DNA of 11,642 bases from Actinomycetota bacterium (GCA_030841245.1 JAVEDG010000340.1:1-11642); one strand, 5' to 3'; counted from the stretch's first letter, positions 1 to 7,368 are shown. Notes: a model not told the origin generated them from the sequence alone. A program made the numbers and translations.

Positions 1-63
1 CGGACGGATAGCGACAGGTTCAGGTCTTCGTCGATCCGCAATTCTCAGCCGCGCACCGAGCCG

Positions 64-291
64 ATGACCACCTACGTGTAGGCGCCGCACGACGCCGGCA
101 CCTGGCGGCTGGCCCGGCTGCTCGACCAGTACCGCGGCCCGGACGGCTGGCGGTGCGTCGTCACCTACGCCACGGCGCCGGGGATGCGGTACCTGCGGGC
201 CTACCCGGCCGAGGAGCTACGGCGTGCTGATGGTGGGCGTCAGACGACCCCGCGTGCCATCGGGGGAAACGTGCGCGGCGCGCCTCGTTGA
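64..291 (+). pseudogene. Small actinobacterial hypothetical protein gene with an in-frame stop
   Basis: From ATG 64 the frame reads MTTYV, then TAG at 79-81, then continues open as APHDAGTWRLARLLDQYRG, GWRCVVTY and MRYLRAYPAEEL to a TGA at 289-291. The part from 121 to 216 is repeated at 7242-7340. Between the copies most nucleotide differences are synonymous in this frame (5 of 8), so the frame was once selected as protein. That makes the TAG a probable nonsense mutation and the locus a relic. I see no good ribosome binding site before ATG 64. The residues after about 225 do not match the second copy, so the true C-terminus is probably lost. I do not recognise a function. An alternative is that translation starts after the TAG, but no convincing start is present before ATG 184. 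Confidence 0.45.
121..216 (+). repeat. Repeat block A, copy 1
   Basis: About 88 of 96 aligned bases match 7242-7340, which carries one extra codon (GCC, an additional Ala in YPAAEE versus YPAEE). The similarity starts abruptly at the LDQYRG codons. It fades just after the GAGGAG at 211-216. Confidence 0.75.
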
Positions 292-328
292 CGGTGCCGC
301 TCGCGCTTCTACCTTGGAGGTAGTGCAT

Positions 329-580
329 GTGGCCGTCGCGGCTGAGCACGCGACCTCTGTTCATGTCGAAGGTCCAGGCGGTAGGCGGGACTACGAGATC
401 CGTCTCCCGGCCGACACTCGGCACGCATGGTTGCCGATGACCGAGGTCACGCTGTGTGGGCTGCCGGTAGCGGACTTGCAGCAGTTTCCGCTGGTGTCGT
501 TTCTGCCGGTCCCAGGTCCTGACGCCTGCGATCGTTGTCTCGCTGTTGTCGCCACCAGGGCAGAACCCCGCGTCGGTTAG
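329..580 (+). CDS. Small hypothetical protein with C-terminal CxxC
   Basis: I chose GTG 329 because a GGAGG at 316-320 lies eight bases upstream; GTG 323 in the same frame is too close to that site, and ATG 224 has no such site. The product is 83 residues with no membrane segment or signal peptide. Visible points are a Leu-rich middle (LCGLPVADLQ), Cys43 and a CDRC pair (Cys67, Cys70) near the end. With His32 these could bind zinc, but only three cysteines are present and this is inference. The next small gene follows in the same direction after 80 bp. Both lie inside the stretch that separates repeat blocks A and B at this end of the window and is missing from the second copy. I do not recognise the family. 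Confidence 0.5.
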   Translation: MAVAAEHATSVHVEGPGGRRDYEIRLPADTRHAWLPMTEVTLCGLPVADLQQFPLVSFLPVPGPDACDRCLAVVATRAEPRVG

Positions 581-660
581 ACCACAGCGATCAGGCCGCC
601 GACCGCAGCTCAGCCAAGGCGTAGTGTCGGCGTCAATCGAGGCTGTGGGAGGGGAAAGCC

Positions 661-936
661 GTGTCGTTTACGACGCCTCAGAGCGTCCCGGGCGGCCCTG
701 CCCAACGTGTCCTGGAGGTACAGGGGCGACCGCCCGCGAGCTTGCTTGACTTCGACGGCGACGTCTCCTTCGTGGTAGGCGAAGAGATGCGCTATCTAGT
801 CCAGGGCGCCGGTCGCGTCACAGGCGACGAGGTGCGTTTCCACGAGAAGGACGGGCACGGGGGCAAGGACGTCCGGGTCTGGCAGGTACGTCAGGACGAG
901 TCGCACTTCGTCGCCGAGCCAGTATCGACCTTCTGA
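661..936 (+). CDS. Small hypothetical acidic protein
   Basis: The GTG start at 661 is preceded by a clear GGGAGGGG ribosome binding sequence at about 647-654. The product is 91 residues, hydrophilic and soluble-looking, without signal peptide or membrane segment. It contains a DFDGDVSFVVGEEMRYLV stretch, a GDEVRFHEKDGHGGKDV stretch and a VWQVRQDESHFV tail. This alternation of hydrophobic and charged residues suggests a small beta-rich domain. It lies 80 bp after the 83-residue gene on the same strand, so one transcript is possible, ending at the hairpins from 1065 on. I do not recognise the family and assign no function. Confidence 0.5.
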   Translation: MSFTTPQSVPGGPAQRVLEVQGRPPASLLDFDGDVSFVVGEEMRYLVQGAGRVTGDEVRFHEKDGHGGKDVRVWQVRQDESHFVAEPVSTF

Positions 937-974
937 CTCCGGCCGACAGGGGGACGGTCTCACCGCGGTGGGTA

Positions 975-1065
975 GCCCAGAGGCTACCGACGTATCAGGG
1001 TCCCGATGGTGGGCATCTAGCCCCCCTGGGTCGCGTCCTCACCTGAGACGGGTGACGAGATCAAG
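975..1065 (+). repeat. Repeat block B, copy 1
   Basis: Roughly 80% identical to 7369-7455 with small gaps. The best-kept parts are GGCTACCGA, GTATCAGG, CGTCCTCACCTGAGA and GATCAAG. In the other copy this block directly follows block A; here it is separated from block A by about 760 bp. Confidence 0.65.
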
Positions 1066-1099
1066 GCCCCGCCAAGGTGCGAACTCACCCGGCGGGGCC
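1065..1099. terminator. Hairpin, 9-bp perfect stem
   Basis: GGCCCCGCC (1065-1073) pairs with GGCGGGGCC (1091-1099) around a 17-base loop. It lies 129 bp after the 661-936 stop and has no T run. It may act with the next hairpin. Confidence 0.45.
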
Positions 1100-1133
1100 G
1101 ACCCACGTCCGGGGATGGCCCGCAGGGCTCAAG

Positions 1134-1178
1134 AAGCCCCGCGCCGGCCCAAGGGCAACAAAGGACGGCGCGGGGCTT
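1134..1178. terminator. Hairpin, 13-bp perfect stem, likely terminator
   Basis: AAGCCCCGCGCCG (1134-1146) pairs perfectly with CGGCGCGGGGCTT (1166-1178) around a 19-base loop. There is no long T run, which is common for actinobacterial terminators. It could end transcripts from the small + strand genes and, in the other direction, from the minus-strand fragment at 1256-1438. Confidence 0.6.
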
Positions 1179-1255
1179 GGTGAGGTCTCGGACTCAAGCA
1201 ACAGGCACGGCACGCCCGAGGCGAGACAGCACGATGCGCCGCAGGCCGTCGCATG

Positions 1256-1438
1256 TCACGCGACGAGTTCGGACCTGCTCGCGACCGGTAACAGCGTGGC
1301 GCGCTCCGCCGGCCCGTGGTCCCCAGCGACTTTCATCAGCGTGAACCAGATTGGCGCGTGGTCGGCCACGCCTTGCTGATCCTCGAGGCGTCCATCTTCC
1401 GCGGCCGATACCTGCCTGGTGCCGATGCGCATCCTCAT
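1256..1438 (-). pseudogene. Possible C-terminal remnant of an endonuclease/exonuclease/phosphatase-type protein
   Basis: This 60-residue minus-strand frame has a coding-like G/C bias at third positions (about 80%). It contains GVADHAPIWFTL, which resembles the final catalytic Asp-His strand (DHAPxW) of the endonuclease/exonuclease/phosphatase fold. That fold normally needs about 250 residues, and the upstream frame is closed by stops, so only the tail would remain. A ribosome binding site is not evident. The resemblance rests on one short motif, so chance is possible. Confidence 0.3.
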
Positions 1439-1602
1439 GGCATGCGCAGGGTGCAGATGCGTACGTCACCTGACCTCTTGACGAGCCCCGACGATGGGAG
1501 TGGAGTGGGGGCCGGTGTGAGGACATTGCTGGCGAAGCTCTCTGCTCCCGACAAACGTCCTTGACGCCACGCAGGGTGTCTTTGGTGTCACGGGGAGGGC
1601 TC

Positions 1603-3297
1603 ATGCAGGCAAGTTTCAGGCGCCGGATGCTCTTCGTCGTGGCCGCGGCGGGGTCGGCCGCGGTAGTGGCCGCTCTGACGGTGGACGGAGTTCCGGCCTC
1701 AGCAGCGCAATCCAAGCCGCTCGGCCAGTTCAAGCACCTGGTCGTGATCTATGAGGAGAACCACAGCTTCGACAACCTGTACGGCAACTGGGGGTCAGTG
1801 GGTGGTAAACACGTGGAAGGCCGGGCCGACGCCGACGCGCTGCACTCAACCCAAGTCTCCCAGGCGGGCACGCCGTACGCCTGTCTCATGCAGAACGACG
1901 TGAACCTGACCTCGCCGCCGCTATCGGCGCTGTCCGGCTGCGATCCCGAAACGGTCACCTTTCCGGACGGTGTCACGAGCGTCTCCTACAACAGCCATTT
2001 CGCCAACGCGCCGTTCGGCATTGGCGACTACATTGCGCCCACCGATGTCACTTGCCCGCCTAACGACAACGCGTCGCATCCGGAGAACGGCATCGACAAG
2101 AACAACCCGATTCCCGGATCGCGTCCTGGCGGATGCACACGGGACCTGGTCCACCGCTTCTACCAGGAGCAGTACCAGCTCGACGGTGGCCAACAGAACC
2201 GCTACACCACCGGAAGCGACGCCGTCGGGCTCACGCAGGGGTACTACGACAGTGCTGGACTGCCCATCTACCAGTACCTGCATGCGAACGGTGCCCCGCA
2301 CTACGTCATCGCGGACCAATTCTTCCAAGGATCCTTCGGCGGATCTTTCCTTAACCACCAGTATCTGATCGCGGCCCAGCCCCCTTTGTGGTCAGGTGTG
2401 CCGCTATCCCAGCATGCGCTGCTGGACAGCAACGGCTTCCCCAACGCCACCTACCCCCTGTACAAGCCGACGACAACCGTCCGGGACGGCCGGGCCGCTC
2501 AGCAGTGCGGGCAGACCACCACCGTCGCCGGATTCGCTTGCGGTAACTGGGCAGTCAACACCGTGCAGCCGCAATACCCGCCCACCCAGGGCACCTCGGC
2601 CAACAACACCCTGCCAGCGATCGACGACACCAACGCCGACCTGACCATCGGTGACCGGATGAGCGATGCCGGGATCAGCTGGGCCTGGTACGCCGGCGGC
2701 TGGGACGACGCCGAGGCGGGCAACCCCGACCCGTCCTTCCAGTTCCACCACCAGCCGTTCAACTACTTCCAGCGGTATGCCCCGGGGACGCCCGACCGGG
2801 CCGCCCATCTCAAGGACGAGACGGATTTCCTTGCCGACGTGGCAGCCGGGACGCTCCCGAAGGTCAGCTTCGTCAAGCCGCTCGGTGTGGAAAACGAGCA
2901 CCCTGGCTACGCCAGCGAAACGGAGGGCTCCGGCCACCTAGTCGACCTGATCAAAGCGGTCACGAGCGGCCCGCAGGCCGGAAACACCCTGGTGCTGGTG
3001 ACCTATGACGAGTTCGGCGGGCAGTGGGACCACGTGCCACCACCCGGACTAGGCACCGCGGGCGCCCATGACCAATTCGGCCCAGGCACGCGAATCCCGG
3101 CCCTGTTGGTCAGCCGATCCCTGACCCATTCAGCGGTCAGCCACACCGTGTACGACACCACCTCCATCATGGCGACCATCGAGCACCAATTCGGACTCGC
3201 ACCGGTCGACCCCTCAGCAGCCGGCGTCGTACCCCGCGACCGGCTGGTCCCAGACCTCACTGCCGCCGTAGCAGCTGGCCGCCCCGAAACCCCGTAG
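1603..3297 (+). CDS. Exported phosphoesterase, acid phosphatase/phospholipase C family
   Basis: A 564-residue protein starting at ATG 1603, with GGGGAGGG just upstream; the same frame is open from 1561 but lacks an equivalent site. Residues 1-35 form an export signal: RRR at 6-8, a hydrophobic core, and PASA before AQS. The mature part shows the marks of the phosphoesterase family (PF04185, including AcpA): EENHSFDNLYG at 51-61, where Glu52/Asn53 match the metal-site E-N pair; FGGSFLNHQYL at 245-255, whose Ser248 matches the AcpA nucleophile; and TYDEFGGQWDH at 467-477. Six cysteines (94, 113, 151, 178, 302, 313) could form disulfides outside the cell. The likely role is release of phosphate from phosphomonoesters or phospholipids. 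Acid phosphatase and phospholipase C activity cannot be told apart from sequence. It appears to be a single-gene unit. Confidence 0.9.
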   Translation: MQASFRRRMLFVVAAAGSAAVVAALTVDGVPASAAQSKPLGQFKHLVVIYEENHSFDNLYGNWGSVGGKHVEGRADADALHSTQVSQAGTPYACLMQNDVNLTSPPLSALSGCDPETVTFPDGVTSVSYNSHFANAPFGIGDYIAPTDVTCPPNDNASHPENGIDKNNPIPGSRPGGCTRDLVHRFYQEQYQLDGGQQNRYTTGSDAVGLTQGYYDSAGLPIYQYLHANGAPHYVIADQFFQGSFGGSFLNHQYLIAAQPPLWSGVPLSQHALLDSNGFPNATYPLYKPTTTVRDGRAAQQCGQTTTVAGFACGNWAVNTVQPQYPPTQGTSANNTLPAIDDTNADLTIGDRMSDAGISWAWYAGGWDDAEAGNPDPSFQFHHQPFNYFQRYAPGTPDRAAHLKDETDFLADVAAGTLPKVSFVKPLGVENEHPGYASETEGSGHLVDLIKAVTSGPQAGNTLVLVTYDEFGGQWDHVPPPGLGTAGAHDQFGPGTRIPALLVSRSLTHSAVSHTVYDTTSIMATIEHQFGLAPVDPSAAGVVPRDRLVPDLTAAVAAGRPETP

Positions 3298-3387
3298 CAC
3301 CTCGCAGCCAACGATTACCAACGGGTGAGCGCCGGTCAGCGGGATGCGAGCTCCCATCGATCGTAGTTCTAGCGTCCCGTGTCGAGC

Positions 3388-3537
3388 ATGTGCATTGGCT
3401 ACCTTCATGCGATCAACAAGGGCGGCGAGGCGCGGACGCTGTCCGGCAACGTTCAGACGATCCGCCGCAGTCTCCTCCACCGCGAGGAACAGCCGATGCC
3501 CGCCGGTAGCGCCGCGCAACACGGGAAGGAAACGTGA
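3388..3537 (+). CDS. Possible 49-residue ORF or gene remnant
   Basis: ATG 3388 (or GTG 3379) to TGA 3535-3537 reads MCIGYLHAINKGGEARTL and continues through SGNVQTIRRSLL to HGKET. About 80% of third codon positions are G or C, higher than in the exactly opposed minus-strand frame. That favours this strand as the coding one. There is no clear ribosome binding site and a TAG lies just upstream at 3370, so it may be the tail of a lost gene. No family recognised. Confidence 0.3.
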   Translation: MCIGYLHAINKGGEARTLSGNVQTIRRSLLHREEQPMPAGSAAQHGKET

Positions 3538-3629
3538 TCGTCTGACCACCTGGCAGGACGGACGATAATTTGGTTTCGCGCAGGGACAGACCCCGGCAGA
3601 CCCGCAGACCATGCAGCCTGAGCCTGGTG

Positions 3630-3718
3630 TCAGTCCAGGATATTCCACCGCACAGCGCTCCTGACCTGCACGTTTGTCAGGCTGCGCGGCACAGCGCTCA
3701 GTGGTTCCTAGTGCGCGA
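3630..3718. repeat. 89-bp direct repeat, copy 1 (downstream of cyclase gene)
   Basis: Aligns without gaps to 7041-7129 with 9 mismatches, six of them clustered at 3675-3687. Each copy holds GCACAGCGCTC twice, exactly 39 bp apart (3650 and 3689 here). Read in the frame that seems open on the minus strand, most differences change amino acids, so the repeat is probably not protein-coding. Confidence 0.85.
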
Positions 3719-3739
3719 CTACCTCGACTGATCGGGCCG

Positions 3740-6700
3740 CTACAGCCTGGCGCGCTCGAAGGCAGCACCGACGACGTTCTCCTTGGCTTCGTACAGGTTG
3801 ATGGCTTCCTGCCGGTGTCGACGTGTCTCGTCAATGTCCCCGATCAGTCGTGAGGCCTCGGAGCAGGCCAGATGGACGATCGCCCGGTCGAGGACGAATT
3901 CCGTCTCGGACACAGCTGCTGTCGCCTCGGCAATGTGCAGCCGCACCTGCTCGGTGCCTGCGCCGTTGGCTGCCTCCAGCCAGGCGAGCGAGGCCCGAGC
4001 CAGTCCCTGGGTGACCAAGTCGTCAAGAGAACCGAGTTCGAGTGCCTGCACGATCCTTGCCCGGGCGGCTCCTCGGTCGCCGGCGAGTAGCAGGGTGTAG
4101 CCGTGCAAGGCGGCTTGCGTCGACAGGTGACTTGCGTCGCCACTCTCCTCGAGCGCCGCGCACTCACGGTCGTACCTGTCGACGACGGCGGCCCCGCGGC
4201 CGCAGGCGGTCTCGACCCGGGCCACCACGTGGTTGGCCCACCCGATCGGGTCTGCGCCGCCCGCCGTGGGCCGTTGCCTCTCCACCGTCCCCACCTGCAG
4301 GAGGGCATGGCTGGCTTCCTCGGCATGGCCCAGCATCTGTGCGCACGCGTAGACAGACAGCCATGCACATGCCCGGGGCCAGCGGCCGTCCGCCGTCTCG
4401 GTGGCCCGGCGGGCGGCTTCGAGGATGCGCGTCGCGGGCTGTCCTCCCTCCATGAGGGTCATATTGAGGTTCTCCACCGAGAACGTTGCTGCCAGCACGG
4501 CGAAACCAGCCCTCGCGAAATGCTCGGAGACGAGCGTCCCATGGAACGCCGAGGCCTCAACGTGCCCCACCGTCAACTCGGCTTCACCCAGGCCGTAGTA
4601 GGCAATCCCGAGCCCCAGATGATCGTCTTCGCGTTGGAACACGAGCACCGCTGCCTCCGCCGCCTGGCGCAGCGCGGACGCGGTGCCCTCAGGATCTGTC
4701 AGGTGCCGCGCCAGTGCCAACGCGAGCGAGCCGTGCGCGGCCCAGCGAGCGTCGCCCGCGGCCTCGGCTCTGTCACGAAGGTCTCGCGCGACCTGTTCCG
4801 CCCGGCCGGCGTTCACGAAACGGGTCAACCCGAAAGCCAGGTGGGCCATCACGGTCCACCTGGATGGCCCTTCCTCGGACGAGAGGTCCAGCGCTCGCCC
4901 CAGAAGCGTCGTCGCGGCGGTGTCGTCGGCACCAAGCAGGAGACGTCCGGCGGTTGCGAGGCGGTCGGCGGCTTCCTGACCGAGTCGGCGGGCGCGCTCG
5001 TCGACCGGGCCGAGGTCGCTGAGATTGCGGAAGGCCGCCTCGAGGTGAGCGCCCACGAGCTCGTCATAGGCCTGACCTCGGCTGTGCTGCTCCAGCCAGC
5101 GCGCAAAGCGCTCATGTAGGTCGGCGCGCAGGTTCTTTGACAGGCCATGGTAAGCCGCGTCTCGCACCAGGGCGTGGTCGAAGCGGATCGCGTCTTGGCC
5201 GGCCAGGTCGGTGCGCTCAGCGTGTAGCAGCCCCTTGCGCAACAACGCCCGCAGCGCCGCCAGCACGCTCTCGGCGCTCTGGTCGGCGAGCTCGACCACC
5301 GCGGCTCGGTAGAAGGTCAGCCCCGCAACAGAGGCCACGCCCAGCACGGTGCGTTCAGCGGCTGGCAGCAGGTCGAGCCGGGCCGTGAGCAGAGCGCTGA
5401 TCGTCAACGGGACATCGAGCGTCGATGCGGTTCCCTCATACGCTGCCTGCGGCCAGAGGGGGTCGCTGTCACCTGCCTGCATGTCCACAAGCATCGCCGT
5501 CAGGTGTTCGGCGAACAGCGGGTTGCCTCCGGCTGCGGCTTCGACCCTGGCGATGATCTCGGCCGGCAGCGACCCTGCGCCAGGAAGGGCGGCCACGAGC
5601 TCGGCAACCTCCGTGTCCCGGAGTGGGTCGAGCCGGACCGTGACGGAGTTGCTCTTGTCGGTGGCCCAGCCCGGTGCGTCATCGAGCAGGTCGGTGCGGG
5701 CCAGAGCAAGCAACAGGATCGGGGCGTCACGCGACCAGTCCGCGACGTCGTCGAGCACCGAGCGGAGCCCGGGCCTGGCCCAGTGCAGGTCGTCCACGAC
5801 CAGGACGACAGGTCGGACCGCCGCCAGGCGTTCGAGCAGTCGCTGAACCGCCCAGGTGGTGTCCTCGGCGGTCCCTGGTGTCCCCCCGAGGCCCGCCACC
5901 GGCGCTACCCGGGCTACCACCTCGTCAGCTTCGGCATCGTCGCCCAACAGCGCTGCGAGCTTCTTACGTGCCTGCGGCTCCGACTCTGTGCCGCTGAGTC
6001 CGGCCGCGTTGCGCACCGCCTCGACCAGCGGCCAGTAGGTGATCCCATCGCCATAAGGAAGACACCGGCCGCGCAGCACCGTCGCGGACTGCCCGAGCCC
6101 GGCGACGAACTCCGCGGCCAGCCGCGACTTGCCGGCGCCCGCGTCTGCCAGCACCGTGACCAGCTGGCAGCTGCGTTCGGCCGTTACGTGGTGGAAGGCC
6201 TGATCCAACACTCCCATCTCCCGCGACCGGCCCACCATGGCGGTTGCAGACCTGTCGGTCACCGGCAGGTCGGCCGGCGCCGCCGCAGTCAGCCGGTACG
6301 CCGTCAGCTGACCGGCGAAGCCCTTGAGAACCAGCCCCGGTTGTTCGGTCGCCTGTGCCTGGTCGCGCACCATCCCGTAGCACTGCGGGCCGATGAGACA
6401 TTCACCAGCTGCCGCCGCCTGCTCCAACCGGGCGGCAGCGTTGACGGCGAGTCCAGACGCAAATGTGCTGCCTCGCGACGAATCGCCGACGACCACTTCA
6501 CCTGTCTCCACGCCGATCCGCACCTCGAGGCGGACCCCCCTGCCCCGTGCGACTTGCCGGTCCACCTGCTCCACCGCGGCCAGCATGTCCACCGCCGCGC
6601 GACAGGCTCGCAAGGGGTCGTCCTCATGCGCCCTGGGGATGCCGAAGACCGCCATGACCGCGTCCCCGACGTACTTCTCCACCGTGCCGCCATGACGGAC

Positions 6701-6946
6701 AAGCACCTCACTCACGGCCGCGAAGTAGGACTCCATCAGCCGCTGAAGCGACTCCGGGTCAAGATCACGACCCAACGCCGTCGACTCAGCGACGTCGCAA
6801 AACACTGCGGTAACCGTCTTGCGCACGTCGGCAACCGGGCGCGACATCGCGAGAGCGCTGCCGCACGACCCGCAGAAACGCATCCCCGCCGGCCAGACAG
6901 CCGAGCACCCAGTGCAGGTGACCGACCCCGTCGTCACCCCACTCAC
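3740..6946 (-). CDS. Zinc-ribbon / class III nucleotide cyclase / STAND ATPase / TPR signalling protein
   Basis: A 1068-residue protein. Residues 11-28 form a zinc ribbon (Cys11, 14, 25, 28). Residues 43-220 are a class III cyclase domain with metal-binding Asp51 (FCDVAEST) and Asp95 (KYVGDAVMAVFG), Lys91, and the transition-state pair Asn169/Arg173 (VNAAARLE). The position that usually carries the base-selecting Asp is Phe162. Residues 235 to about 530 are an AAA/STAND ATPase with Walker A ADAGAGKS (267-274, with Ala for the usual first Gly) and Walker B VVLVVDDLHWA (380-390). The remainder, from about 570 on, is helical and Ala-rich, fitting TPR-like repeats. Such proteins are thought to sense ligands or partners through the tail and produce cyclic nucleotide. 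I used GTG 6946; GTG 6937 is possible, and neither has a strong ribosome binding site. The gene is transcribed alone, convergent to the phosphoesterase, and bounded by 89-bp direct repeats. Confidence 0.9.
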   Translation of the reverse strand: MSGVTTGSVTCTGCSAVWPAGMRFCGSCGSALAMSRPVADVRKTVTAVFCDVAESTALGRDLDPESLQRLMESYFAAVSEVLVRHGGTVEKYVGDAVMAVFGIPRAHEDDPLRACRAAVDMLAAVEQVDRQVARGRGVRLEVRIGVETGEVVVGDSSRGSTFASGLAVNAAARLEQAAAAGECLIGPQCYGMVRDQAQATEQPGLVLKGFAGQLTAYRLTAAAPADLPVTDRSATAMVGRSREMGVLDQAFHHVTAERSCQLVTVLADAGAGKSRLAAEFVAGLGQSATVLRGRCLPYGDGITYWPLVEAVRNAAGLSGTESEPQARKKLAALLGDDAEADEVVARVAPVAGLGGTPGTAEDTTWAVQRLLERLAAVRPVVLVVDDLHWARPGLRSVLDDVADWSRDAPILLLALARTDLLDDAPGWATDKSNSVTVRLDPLRDTEVAELVAALPGAGSLPAEIIARVEAAAGGNPLFAEHLTAMLVDMQAGDSDPLWPQAAYEGTASTLDVPLTISALLTARLDLLPAAERTVLGVASVAGLTFYRAAVVELADQSAESVLAALRALLRKGLLHAERTDLAGQDAIRFDHALVRDAAYHGLSKNLRADLHERFARWLEQHSRGQAYDELVGAHLEAAFRNLSDLGPVDERARRLGQEAADRLATAGRLLLGADDTAATTLLGRALDLSSEEGPSRWTVMAHLAFGLTRFVNAGRAEQVARDLRDRAEAAGDARWAAHGSLALALARHLTDPEGTASALRQAAEAAVLVFQREDDHLGLGIAYYGLGEAELTVGHVEASAFHGTLVSEHFARAGFAVLAATFSVENLNMTLMEGGQPATRILEAARRATETADGRWPRACAWLSVYACAQMLGHAEEASHALLQVGTVERQRPTAGGADPIGWANHVVARVETACGRGAAVVDRYDRECAALEESGDASHLSTQAALHGYTLLLAGDRGAARARIVQALELGSLDDLVTQGLARASLAWLEAANGAGTEQVRLHIAEATAAVSETEFVLDRAIVHLACSEASRLIGDIDETRRHRQEAINLYEAKENVVGAAFERARL

Positions 6947-7040
6947 CGTAGTTGCGTAGACGTCCAGGTGGGCGCTGAGTCAACGAATGCCGGCTCCGGG
7001 GTACGCGCGCCGCCCGGCTACGGGTCGATGGCGGTGGGCG

Positions 7041-7129
7041 TCAGTCCAGGATATTTCAACGCACAGCGCTCCTGACCTGCACGTTCGTCCAGCGTCGGGG
7101 CACAGCGCTCAGTGGTTACTAGTGCGCGA
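7041..7129. repeat. 89-bp direct repeat, copy 2 (upstream of cyclase gene)
   Basis: Same orientation as 3630-3718 and 80 of 89 bases identical. It begins 94 bp upstream of the cyclase start, so it could carry part of that promoter. The internal GCACAGCGCTC pair (7061 and 7100) keeps the 39-bp spacing. On the + strand both copies end in codons for AQRS followed by TGA, but neither has a convincing gene in front. Confidence 0.85.
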
Positions 7130-7244
7130 ACCACGCCTGAAAGGTCGCCTCGGATCCACCGCGCCGCGACATGTGCGGGCGAACACTTCCCACGCCGCTT
7201 CGAGCTTGGCAGCCACATCTTCCACGTGGCGACCGTAGTTGCTC
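7119..7244 (-). pseudogene. Frameshifted remnant of an unidentified protein
   Basis: On the minus strand one frame reads NYGRHVEDVAAKLEAAWEVF, then ARTCRGAVDP. A second frame takes over with EATFQAWFAH and stops at TAG 7121-7119. The join is smooth at the protein level, which suggests the C-terminal end of a helical protein broken by one frameshift. The stop overlaps the 89-bp repeat. Family not recognised; this could still be chance. Confidence 0.25.
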
Positions 7245-7367
7245 GAACAGTACCGCGGCCCGGACGGGTGGCGGTGCGTCGTCACCTACTCCACCGAGCC
7301 TGGGATGCGGTATCTGCGGGCATACCCGGCCGCCGAGGAGATTTCGCGCGCTGAGCAACAGCGATGA
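7239..7367 (+). pseudogene. Second, truncated copy of the small hypothetical protein gene
   Basis: After TAG 7236-7238 the frame reads LEQYRGPDGWRCVVTYSTEP, then GMRYLRAYPAAEEISRAEQQ and ends R-TGA at 7365-7367. It matches 121-216, but everything that precedes that block in the left copy (MTTYV to LARL) is missing. The C-terminus EISRAEQQR may be the natural one, since the left copy diverges just there. No function known. Confidence 0.45.
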
Positions 7368-7368
7368 G

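Larger units (their letters stand above)
937..1602. other. Gene-poor stretch between small ORFs and phosphoesterase
   Basis: No complete gene is convincing here. In order it holds repeat block B (975-1065), two hairpins (1065-1178), the minus-strand fragment at 1256-1438, and the leader of the phosphoesterase gene. TTGACG hexamers occur near 1478 and 1560, but neither has a good -10 partner. I therefore call no promoter. Confidence 0.5.
3298..3739. other. Intergenic stretch between phosphoesterase and cyclase genes
   Basis: These 442 bp separate the convergent phosphoesterase and cyclase genes. They contain one possible 49-codon + strand frame (3388-3537) and the first copy of the 89-bp repeat (3630-3718). 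I see no hairpin strong enough to call a terminator for the phosphoesterase. Confidence 0.5.

Noticed and set aside
1194..1733. A 179-codon minus-strand open frame
   Set aside because: It runs into the signal-peptide region of the phosphoesterase and across the better-supported fragment at 1256-1438. Its composition is Arg-rich and shadow-like.
3214..3834. A 206-codon open frame on the minus strand crossing the first 89-bp repeat
   Set aside because: It overlaps the ends of two well-supported genes and its third positions are less G/C-biased than those of the opposed frame. Differences between the repeat copies are not synonymous in it.
4103..5119. A 338-codon open frame on the + strand
   Set aside because: It is antisense to the TPR-like part of the cyclase gene, with no motif and no convincing ribosome binding site.
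5504..7075. A 523-codon open frame on the + strand
   Set aside because: It lies opposite the cyclase/ATPase gene, whose conserved motifs run through the same bases. It is rich in Arg, Pro and Gly and has no recognisable domain, as expected of a shadow in high-GC DNA.
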